From the NCBI GenBank assembly GCA_965533275.1, contig CBESWG010000001.1:62001-126000 (forward strand): a stretch of DNA of 64,000 nucleotides. The letters are read 5' to 3'. Source of the stretch: JAUXEH01 sp965533275. Its GTDB lineage: Bacteria; Acidobacteriota; Aminicenantia; Aminicenantales; Aminicenantaceae. The notes beneath the pieces are model-generated. The model did not search any database. It was not told the DNA's origin and was given only the letters and a program-made list of their open reading frames with translations. A program made the position numbers and the translations under genes. Of this stretch, positions 8,303 through 15,109 are shown in pieces; within the stretch, counting starts at the first letter, position 1, and each line of letters starts with the position of its first letter.

Positions 8303-9447
8303 GTCCAATTCTCCTTTATGATGGCTTGGGCGGCCTTGAGAGAGCCTCCCTTTTCAAAATTTGTGTAGCCCAGAGCCCCCAGGGTCATTTCCAGGGCGCT
8401 CAGAGCGGTTATTATATCAAATCCACCGATGAAACCAAGATGTCCGATGCGGAAAAATTCTCCCTTGTGGGGATCCTGCGCACCGGCTATATGGGCCTTG
8501 AACCTATCCTGCATGACTTTGACAAGGTGGGCCCCGTCCTGGCCTTCCGGAGTTTTTACTGCGGTGAGGATGTTACCGGGTTTCTGCGAAAGGAAATCCA
8601 GTCCGAGTTCCCGTACCCCGGCGCGGGTGGCATCGGCCAAGGCCCGATGATGAGAAAAGAGTCCCTCAAGTCCAATGCCGCGCATGATCTTGAGTGCTTC
8701 CCGAAGCTGACGGACGAGAGAGATGGCGGGCGTCCAGGCGGAGGTCTGCTTCTGGAGTGCTTTCTGTGCCGCCTGCGCATCAAAATAAAAACGGGGAAGG
8801 CTCGAGGTCTCGACAGAACGCCAGGCCTTGGCACTGAAAGCGATGAAGGCCAGCCCTGGGGGAGTCATGAACGACTTCTGTGATCCCGATATCAAAACAT
8901 CCACGCCCCAGCTGTCCATGGGACAGGGCATGGCGCCCATGCCGGATATCCCATCGACAACCAGCAGTGTCTCTGTGTTCGCAGTGAGCCCGGCAAAGCC
9001 TTCGATGTCGTAAACGGTTCCAGTGGAAGTCTCGGAAAGTGTACTGAAAACGGCTCGCGTCCCTGGATGTTTCTCGAGATGTTCGGCCAGCAGTCCTGTG
9101 GGAATATCCGTGCCCCAGGGGACCTTGATCTCCCGGACTTCCACCCCGTATGAGCGGCAGAGTCTTGTCCATCGGTCCCCAAATTTCCCCGCATTCAAAA
9201 CCAGGACCTCATCCCCGGGATCGAGGATGTTTACTACAGCTGCCTCCATGGCTCCCGATCCGGAGGACGTCAGTGTATAGACGTCCCGGGCAGTCTGGAA
9301 TATGTATCTCAAATTCTCGCTGACTTCCCCAAAAATATCCGAGAACTCGGAGGTGCGGTGATGGATGAGAGGCAGGGCTCCGGCCTGGCGCACCTCAGGT
9401 GGCACGGGAGTGGGGCCTGGAGAAAGGAGATAGGGCTTCTTGATCAT
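8299..9447 (-). CDS. class V aminotransferase, phosphoserine / serine-pyruvate-type
   Basis: A 382-residue PLP-dependent aminotransferase of the AGXT/SerC-like branch. It opens with YLLSPGPTPVPPEVRQA, has the phosphate-binding TSSGSGAMEAAV, the Asp in LLVVDGISGMGAMP and the PLP lysine in ISGSQKSFMTPPG. Homologues in thermophiles and anaerobes act as phosphoserine aminotransferase or as alanine/serine-glyoxylate aminotransferase. The coupled downstream serA-like gene favours the serine pathway; no serB is visible. A TATAAT at 9482-9487 sits about 35 bases upstream. A second class V enzyme pair (12455-15036) is nearby but belongs to different subfamilies. Confidence 0.85.
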   Translation of the reverse strand: MIKKPYLLSPGPTPVPPEVRQAGALPLIHHRTSEFSDIFGEVSENLRYIFQTARDVYTLTSSGSGAMEAAVVNILDPGDEVLVLNAGKFGDRWTRLCRSYGVEVREIKVPWGTDIPTGLLAEHLEKHPGTRAVFSTLSETSTGTVYDIEGFAGLTANTETLLVVDGISGMGAMPCPMDSWGVDVLISGSQKSFMTPPGLAFIAFSAKAWRSVETSSLPRFYFDAQAAQKALQKQTSAWTPAISLVRQLREALKIMRGIGLEGLFSHHRALADATRAGVRELGLDFLSQKPGNILTAVKTPEGQDGAHLVKVMQDRFKAHIAGAQDPHKGEFFRIGHLGFIGGFDIITALSALEMTLGALGYTNFEKGGSLKAAQAIIKENWT

Positions 9448-9481
9448 GCGGTTCGTATTGTCCTTGTTAAAGGTAAACCGT

Positions 9482-9487
9482 ATTATA
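9482..9487 (-). promoter_or_regulatory. candidate -10 box upstream of the class V aminotransferase
   Basis: A perfect TATAAT on the minus strand lies within a near-palindrome (CGTA, six bases, TACG). The -35 region is poor (TTTATC at 17 bases). The symmetry around the -10 could be an operator, but this is weak evidence. Confidence 0.35.
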
Positions 9488-9544
9488 GTACGAAACAGGT
9501 TCTCGATAAAGGCCCAGGCCCATTTTAGGGGCCGGATTCCATCT

Positions 9545-10675
9545 TTAGAGCTGGAGCAGGAGATGTGTCAACAGGGCCGTGCGTTCGACGAGAGAAGGAA
9601 GCAGGACATGCTCCTTTTCCGCATGAATGCCTCCTCCCTCAGGTCCGAGGCCGTCAATGGTGGGGATCCCGAGATGGGAGGCGATGGAGGCGTCCGATCC
9701 GCCGCCTGTCTTCCCTCCTGGAAGCACAAGCCCCAGGGGGCGTGCGATCCTGCGGATTTGGGATAAAAGGTGCGCCGATTCCGGCGTGTGTACCATGGGA
9801 GGTGTGTGGCGCTCTATGAACCACCGGATATCTGCTCCGGGATTTGAAGGCTCTGCCTGCTGGATATGGTCCCTGATCTTTTGCTCCTGGACCGGCGTCC
9901 AGAAGCGGATGTCCAGGAGGGCACGGGCATGGTCAGCCACGACGTTGACGGCCTGTCCACCCCGGATCAATCCCGTATTTATGGTGAGGGTCTGCGAACG
10001 AATCCCGCGGAGGATTCTCAGTTGGGACGTCAGTTCATCGATGGCGCTCACTCCATGCCGAGGATCTCCTGCGTGCGCGGCTCTGCCATTGGCTTCCAAC
10101 CGGACGATCAGCCGGCCCTTGCGTCTCAGTTTCAAGTGTCCACCGGACAGCGCGGGTTCCAGACACAGAACACGGGCGGAATTTTCGGCCGCATCCCGTA
10201 AGGCCTGGTCTGTTTCGTCGTTCCCCACCTCTTCGTATGAATTGAGAAATACGGCGACGGATCTCCGTGGAGGCAAGCTGTGCTCATGCAGAGCCTGCAG
10301 CGCAGCGATGATCATCACAAGTCCGGCTTTCATGTCCAGGACGCCCGGTCCAAAGGCCGTATCGTCTTGTATGGTCCAAGGCATCTTCTCGAGTGTTCCC
10401 AGGGGCCAGACCGTATCCGTGTGTGCCAGGAGCAGGGTGCGTCCGAATGAGTCTACCTTGCTTTGTGCCGGATATTCCAAAAGCGTGAGATCCCCGATTT
10501 TTTCCTGGGGGATAAGTGTCTTGCGGGCCCCCAGGCTTTCGAGCTTTTTTGCTACGAATGCAGAACAGGCGTCGACGGCGTTCTTATCCTCCGACGGGGA
10601 CTCCAGCTCAACGAGATTTTGCAGCAGTGTGATCAATTCGGTCCGACGAGAGTGGAAATAGGGAAGAAACTCCAT
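9545..10675 (-). CDS. M20 family metallopeptidase (glutamate carboxypeptidase / ArgE-DapE-like)
   Basis: A 376-residue cocatalytic zinc peptidase of family M20. The metal-ligand order is intact: LLAHTDTVWP (His/Asp), GPGVLDMKAG (bridging Asp), SYEEVGND (catalytic Glu-Glu), CLEPAL and the C-terminal IHAEKEHV (His). A dimerisation domain is inserted in the middle (RRKGRLIVRLEANGRAAHAGDPRHG). There is no signal peptide, so it should act in the cytoplasm on N-acylated amino acids or short peptides. The substrate cannot be told from sequence; glutamate carboxypeptidase-like (CPG2 group) is the closest pattern. The ATG is only six bases downstream of a good -10, with no ribosome-binding site, so the mRNA is predicted leaderless. 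Confidence 0.88.
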   Translation of the reverse strand: MEFLPYFHSRRTELITLLQNLVELESPSEDKNAVDACSAFVAKKLESLGARKTLIPQEKIGDLTLLEYPAQSKVDSFGRTLLLAHTDTVWPLGTLEKMPWTIQDDTAFGPGVLDMKAGLVMIIAALQALHEHSLPPRRSVAVFLNSYEEVGNDETDQALRDAAENSARVLCLEPALSGGHLKLRRKGRLIVRLEANGRAAHAGDPRHGVSAIDELTSQLRILRGIRSQTLTINTGLIRGGQAVNVVADHARALLDIRFWTPVQEQKIRDHIQQAEPSNPGADIRWFIERHTPPMVHTPESAHLLSQIRRIARPLGLVLPGGKTGGGSDASIASHLGIPTIDGLGPEGGGIHAEKEHVLLPSLVERTALLTHLLLQL

Positions 10676-10681
10676 GTTTGT

Positions 10682-10710
10682 ACTATACCGTCTTCGGTCA
10701 AGATTGACAA
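10682..10710 (-). promoter_or_regulatory. promoter of the M20 peptidase gene (leaderless)
   Basis: Minus strand TTGTCA (10705-10710), 17 bases, TATAGT (10682-10687). The predicted transcription start coincides with the A of the ATG at 10675. The complementary strand of the same -35 site reads TTGACA (10704-10709), followed after 17 bases by GATGAT (10727-10732), a plausible divergent promoter for the membrane-protein gene at 10749. Confidence 0.7.
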
Positions 10711-10748
10711 AACACAGGTGATGACGGATGATATTTCAGGGATTTCAA

Positions 10749-11024
10749 ATGAGCATTTTTGGATTTCTTTTCCTACTGATCATCGCATCCATCTCCGGAG
10801 CCCTGGGTGCTCGGATAGCCGGCCGCAGAGGCATGGGCTGTCTGGGCTCCATTGTCCTGGGTTTTATCGGGGCCCTGATCGGCACTTTCCTTGCCCGGCA
10901 GCTGCAGCTTCCCCTGTTCCCCTGGATCAGGATCGGCGAGCACCCCTTCCCTGTGATATGGGCCGTGTTGGGGGCGGCGCTGTTCGTGGCGCTCCTGAAT
11001 CTATTCTCGCGACCCGGCAGGTGA
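10749..11024 (+). CDS. small GlsB/YeaQ/YmgE-type membrane protein
   Basis: A 91-residue protein with about three hydrophobic helices. The glycine-rich pattern (GALGARIAGRRGMGCLGSIV, then GFIGALIGTFLARQL) is typical of the GlsB/YeaQ/YmgE, transglycosylase-associated group of small stress proteins; their biochemical role is not known. The start at 10749 is supported by AGGGA eight bases upstream. An in-frame ATG at 10728 would add seven residues. The stop is one base before the start of the dehalogenase-like gene, so the two are translationally coupled. Canonical reductive dehalogenases also have a small membrane partner (RdhB, about 90 residues), but this protein does not look like RdhB in sequence. 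Confidence 0.75.
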   Translation: MSIFGFLFLLIIASISGALGARIAGRRGMGCLGSIVLGFIGALIGTFLARQLQLPLFPWIRIGEHPFPVIWAVLGAALFVALLNLFSRPGR

Positions 11025-11025
11025 T

Positions 11026-12375
11026 GTGACTGTGTGGCCCCTCATCGGATTCCCTGTCCTCGGCATTTTGTTCCTGGCTTGTCTCTATTTTACCTCGGTG
11101 AGCATGAGGGAGCGGGAACGACGCGCTGCATGCCGCAGCGGGATGGCTGCTGCCGTACTGGGTGCAGGGATCCTGGGATTGGTCTTGGCGCCAGTAGGCG
11201 CCCGTGATACTGTTCTGATCGCTGTCCTGGGAATCGTGTTACTTGGACTGGCTTATATTCTTCTCTCACGCCGTCCCCGCAGCGCTCTGGTCTTTAGAAG
11301 TTCCCCGAAGAGGATCGATGAGAGAGACGTAATGTTTGCGCGCTTCGATCTTCAGGAGGGGAGCCCCCGGCATGCGGAGTATTATACCCGGAAGCCAGAG
11401 TATGAAGTGATCGATTCAGAGATCCGAGAACTTCCGGACATTCTCTCTCCCTCCCATCTGCCCAAAAATCCCCCTCTTTTTGCTCTGGCAGATGCCGAAT
11501 TCGAGCTGCTGGAGCACCTGTTGGTCACCGTGGACGGTCCTGTAGCGGAAGCCCAAGAACACAGAGGCATAGAGGCGAATACTCGGTTGATCAAGGAAAC
11601 CGTTCACTACCTGGGCGCCGACCTGTGCGGCATATGTACCCTGGATCCGGCATTTGTCTATTCGCATGTGGGACGTGGGCCGGAACCCTACGGCAAGGAG
11701 ATCGAATTGCCGCATGCCTTTGCCGTGGTTTTTGCCGTGCAGATGGATTTCGACATGATCGCGGCAGCTCCCAAGGCACCCGTGATCGTAGAAACAGCCA
11801 AACAGTATCTTACGGCGGCCCGCATCGCAACAATCACCGCCGGGATGATTCGCCGCTTGGGATTCCCCGCTCGAGCCCACATGGCAGGGAGCAACTATGC
11901 GGCCGTAGTTCCTCCGCTCGCCTGGAAAGCGGGACTGGGGGAAATCGGCAGGATCGGCATACTGCTCACGGAAAAATACGGGCCTCGTGTGAGGCTTGGC
12001 CTGGTGACGACAGACCTCCCCATGCAGAAGGACCACCCGGTGGTATTCGGCGTACAAGATTTTTGTGAGCGCTGTTTAAAATGTGCTGACAACTGTCCCT
12101 CGAGTGCGATTTCCAAGGGCCAGAAAGCAATGGACAATGGTGCGGAACGCTGGGTGATCGACCGGGAGGCCTGCTACCGCTACTGGCGAAAGGTTGGGAC
12201 GGATTGTGCACGCTGTCTTTTTGTTTGTCCTTACAGCAAGCCCGATACTCCTCTCCACGATGCGGTTCGCTGGGCAGCATCACACTCATCCCGGGCCCAA
12301 ATCATGGCCATCAAAGCCGACAATTTTTTCTACGGCCGGCACCCCAAACCTCATGCCCTGCCCTTCTCGAGATAG
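11026..12375 (+). CDS. membrane-anchored reductive-dehalogenase-like Fe-S/corrinoid protein
   Basis: A 449-residue protein. Three hydrophobic helices fill the first 85 residues (FPVLGILFLACLYFTSV, AAAVLGAGILGLVLAPVG, VLIAVLGIVLLGLAYILL), followed by an RdhA-like catalytic domain. The domain contains GADLCGICTLD, AGSNYAAVVPPLAWKAGLGEIGRIG and GLVTTDLP. Two ferredoxin-type clusters follow: CxxCxxCxxxCP at Cys347-357, and C-x10-CxxCxxxCP at Cys383-401. The wide spacing in the second cluster fits reductive dehalogenases better than epoxyqueuosine reductase QueG. There is no Tat signal; this matches the transmembrane RdhA subgroup described from sequence surveys. Known members reductively remove halogens using cobamide. 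Whether this one does so, or serves another cobamide reduction, is open. The start is a GTG one base after the previous stop. Confidence 0.75.
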   Translation: MTVWPLIGFPVLGILFLACLYFTSVSMRERERRAACRSGMAAAVLGAGILGLVLAPVGARDTVLIAVLGIVLLGLAYILLSRRPRSALVFRSSPKRIDERDVMFARFDLQEGSPRHAEYYTRKPEYEVIDSEIRELPDILSPSHLPKNPPLFALADAEFELLEHLLVTVDGPVAEAQEHRGIEANTRLIKETVHYLGADLCGICTLDPAFVYSHVGRGPEPYGKEIELPHAFAVVFAVQMDFDMIAAAPKAPVIVETAKQYLTAARIATITAGMIRRLGFPARAHMAGSNYAAVVPPLAWKAGLGEIGRIGILLTEKYGPRVRLGLVTTDLPMQKDHPVVFGVQDFCERCLKCADNCPSSAISKGQKAMDNGAERWVIDREACYRYWRKVGTDCARCLFVCPYSKPDTPLHDAVRWAASHSSRAQIMAIKADNFFYGRHPKPHALPFSR

Positions 12376-12454
12376 GTTTTCAGTTTCCCCAGGAAGTGTG
12401 ATATGTTAGGTTTCGATACTTTGGCCTAAACAATCCAGATTTGAGGAGAGACGA

Positions 12455-13783
12455 ATGGGGACGAGTCGGAGAGATTTTGTGAAGGGATTGGGGCTGGGTA
12501 TATCCGGCCTGAGCGTTTTCGGACTGGCCGGTAAGCGTGCGGAAGCAGCGCTTAGGACCAAGCTCGATAGTATGAGCGGAGTTTCTCCCGCCGCGGCAGC
12601 CAGGGATGAGAGTTTCTGGTTCCAGGTGCAGCAATCTTTCGGCATAGATCGGAGTGTCATAAACCTGAACAATGGCGGTGTTCATCCTGCTCCCAAGGTG
12701 GTCGTCGATGCAGTGAAACGGTATATGGATGCGTCCAACGGCGCGCCCGTCTTGAATTCCTGGAGGTATCTGCGTCCCAGGAAGGAGCTGATCCGGAAGA
12801 AGCTGGCGGATACATTCGGGTGTTCACCGGAAGAGATAGCCATCACACGCAACGTGACCGAAGCCATGCAGATACCTCTGCTGGGGCTGGAACTGAAGTC
12901 CGGTGACGAGGTGCTGACAACCTCCCATGATTATCCTTCCATGAAGAGTGCGCTCTTCCAGAGGGAGGCACGGGAGGGGGTGAAGGTCAAGATGTTTTCG
13001 TTCCCTTACCCTCCCAAGAACCTCAAGGTTTTAGCCGATCTCTTCGAGAAGAATGTGACCTCCCGGACCAAGGTCATCCTTCTCTGTCATATCACGAACC
13101 TGACCGGACAGATTTTCCCGATCAAGGAGATTTGCGGTATGGCGAGAGAGCGTGGGATCGAGGCGGTCATAGACGGAGCGCATGCGTTTGGACATTTTGT
13201 ATTCGAACAGAAGGACCTGGACTGTGACATCTATGGTGCCAACCTACACAAGTGGATGATGGGACCCATTGGGACGGGCTTCCTGTATGTGAAAAAAGAG
13301 AAGATCTCCAAGATCTGGCCTCTGTTTCCGGCAGCCGATCCGCAGGGGGACGACATCCGAAAATTCGAACATGTCGGGACACAGCCGGAGGCCCTCAAGC
13401 TGGCACTGGGTGAGGCCCTCGCCTTCCATCATGGGATCGGAGGGGAAAGAAAGGAAGCGCGCCTGCGCTACCTGAGAGACTATTGGGCCAAGGCGATAGC
13501 CAAGGTTCCCGGCGTCCGCATCCTGACCTCCCTGGAACCCGAACAATCATGCGGGATCGGTACCTTCACGGTCGATCAGCTCGATATGGGTAAGCTGAGT
13601 GCGGAGCTGTTCAATCGCTTCAAGATCGTCACCACCAGTGTTGGCATCCCCGCACCGGAGGGGCCAGAGGGTACCAATGTGATCGGGATCCGGGTCACTC
13701 CCAGCATATACACTCTTCCGCGGGAACTGGATATCTTTATCGAAGCGGTTAGCAGCATTGTCTCTGAAGGATTGCCTGTCTGA
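12455..13783 (+). CDS. Tat-exported class V aminotransferase-fold enzyme (isopenicillin N epimerase-like)
   Basis: A 442-residue PLP enzyme preceded by a twin-arginine signal (SRRDFVKGLGLGISGLSVFG) ending near residue 32. The catalytic domain shows LNNGGVHPAPKVV, ITRNVTEAMQIPL, the Asp in AVIDGAHAFGHF and the PLP lysine in GANLHKWMMGPIGTGFLYV. It is closest in pattern to isopenicillin N epimerase-like and cysteine desulfurase-like class V proteins, which are often annotated without a known substrate. A Tat signal implies folding with PLP in the cytoplasm before export. The start is supported by GAGGAG about six bases upstream. The kynureninase-like gene follows 11 bases later, so the two are co-transcribed. 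Confidence 0.82.
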   Translation: MGTSRRDFVKGLGLGISGLSVFGLAGKRAEAALRTKLDSMSGVSPAAAARDESFWFQVQQSFGIDRSVINLNNGGVHPAPKVVVDAVKRYMDASNGAPVLNSWRYLRPRKELIRKKLADTFGCSPEEIAITRNVTEAMQIPLLGLELKSGDEVLTTSHDYPSMKSALFQREAREGVKVKMFSFPYPPKNLKVLADLFEKNVTSRTKVILLCHITNLTGQIFPIKEICGMARERGIEAVIDGAHAFGHFVFEQKDLDCDIYGANLHKWMMGPIGTGFLYVKKEKISKIWPLFPAADPQGDDIRKFEHVGTQPEALKLALGEALAFHHGIGGERKEARLRYLRDYWAKAIAKVPGVRILTSLEPEQSCGIGTFTVDQLDMGKLSAELFNRFKIVTTSVGIPAPEGPEGTNVIGIRVTPSIYTLPRELDIFIEAVSSIVSEGLPV

Positions 13784-13794
13784 GTCACGAGGCA

Positions 13795-15036
13795 ATGAAA
13801 GATCCGCGCCGGGGCTGGGACCTGGAGACCGACCTGAAGTCGGTACGGTCGAAATTTCCGGTTTTGGGACGATGTACATATCTGATCTCCAATTCCCTGG
13901 GAGCAGTGCCCGAAGGCGCCAGGGAGGGGCTGAACCGCTATTACTCTCTCTGGGCTGAACAGGGCGTCAGTGCCTGGAGGAGCGAGTGGTGGGATCTTTC
14001 GCGGAGAGTGGGAAACCTGGTGGCTTCATTGATAGGGGCAACGGAAGATTCGGTAACCATGCTGCCCAATGCCACCAACGCCCACTGGGTTGCCCTTTCC
14101 ACTCTTTTCAGGGAAAAGCCTCCAGGCAGAGACACCATCATCATGACCGACTTTGACTTTCCCTCAACGATCTATGCCGTGTCCGAGATCGCGGGATTCA
14201 TGGGGTGGAAGGTCCGCCGGATCAGGAGCCGGGGAAGGTCCGGCATCGAATGGGAACAGATCGTACGGGAGATCGATGAAAAGACCTTGTGCGTTGCGGT
14301 CTCGCACGTCTTCTTTAGATCGGCCACCATCCTGGATGTGCGCCGCATTGCTCGAGAAGCCCGGCACAGGGGCGCCCTTACTCTGATCGATGGTTATCAT
14401 GCTCCGGGCACGATACCTGTCGATGTGACGGACCTGGGAGTGGACTTCTATGTGGGGGGCTGTCTGAAATGGCTGTGCGGGGGTCCCGGAAATGCGTTTC
14501 TCTATGTACAGCCGGCGCACTCAAAGCTAGCTCCTCCTTCGTTAACGGGTTGGCTGGGGCACCGGTCTCCATTCCGGTTCGAAACCGAGATGGAACACGC
14601 GGAAGGAGCATACCGCTACATGTCGGGAACACCCCCGGTTGCATGCCTGTACACGGCTGAACCTGGATTGGAGATCATACAGAAGATCGGCATCGAGGCG
14701 ATACGTGCCCGTTCGCTGAAGCTGACTGCGCTTATCCTGCAAGAGGCGCAGACGCGTGGCTTTGACATCTTCACACCCACTCAAGCGGAAAGACGCGGTG
14801 GAGCGGTGTCCATGGGGGTACCGCACGCCTATCAAGTCAAGCAGGCGCTGGAGAACCGGGGAATAAAAGTGGACTACAGGAAGGGGGACGGGACAGGCGA
14901 AGAGGATGTGATCCGGATCGGGCCCCATTTTTATACGCTGGAAGATGAGGTCGATCACCTTTTTATAGCAATGGACGAGATCCTGGCATCGGGAGAGCAC
15001 CTGAAGTTTCCGGACAGCATCGACCATGTGACATGA
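13795..15036 (+). CDS. kynureninase-like class V aminotransferase-fold enzyme
   Basis: A 413-residue cytosolic PLP enzyme of the class V fold. The features are TYLISNSLGAVPEGAREG near the start, LPNATNAHWVALS for cofactor phosphate binding, LIDGYHAPGTIPVD with the PLP-contacting Asp, and the lysine in VGGCLKWLCGGPGNAFLYV. The KWLCGGPG block and the SNSLG start are typical of kynureninase and its relatives. No other tryptophan-to-kynurenine genes are nearby, so true kynureninase activity is doubtful. The gene follows the Tat-exported relative by 11 bases. A tandem of one exported and one cytosolic class V enzyme is unusual and may mean a two-step or two-compartment substrate use (inference). 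Confidence 0.75.
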   Translation: MKDPRRGWDLETDLKSVRSKFPVLGRCTYLISNSLGAVPEGAREGLNRYYSLWAEQGVSAWRSEWWDLSRRVGNLVASLIGATEDSVTMLPNATNAHWVALSTLFREKPPGRDTIIMTDFDFPSTIYAVSEIAGFMGWKVRRIRSRGRSGIEWEQIVREIDEKTLCVAVSHVFFRSATILDVRRIAREARHRGALTLIDGYHAPGTIPVDVTDLGVDFYVGGCLKWLCGGPGNAFLYVQPAHSKLAPPSLTGWLGHRSPFRFETEMEHAEGAYRYMSGTPPVACLYTAEPGLEIIQKIGIEAIRARSLKLTALILQEAQTRGFDIFTPTQAERRGGAVSMGVPHAYQVKQALENRGIKVDYRKGDGTGEEDVIRIGPHFYTLEDEVDHLFIAMDEILASGEHLKFPDSIDHVT

Positions 15037-15038
15037 TA

Positions 15039-15067
15039 TTGATTTAAGACCGGATTTTCTTTACAGT
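15039..15067 (+). promoter_or_regulatory. candidate promoter of the GH63-partner-switch-glycosyltransferase operon
   Basis: TTGATT (15039-15044), 17 bases, TACAGT (15062-15067), about 43 bases before the ATG at 15110. Both boxes are moderate matches. Confidence 0.45.
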
Positions 15068-15109
15068 AGTGCATAGACATCAGAGCATCTACAGAGAGCA
15101 GAAAACGGC

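Noticed and set aside
9627..10661. 344-codon open frame antisense to the M20 peptidase
   Set aside because: Serine/arginine-rich shadow translation without motifs; the M20 metal ligands are on the other strand.
11626..12375. epoxyqueuosine reductase (QueG) as identity of the Fe-S/corrinoid protein
   Set aside because: The C-x10-C spacing of the second cluster and the N-terminal membrane helices do not fit QueG, although the two families are related and a tree would be decisive.
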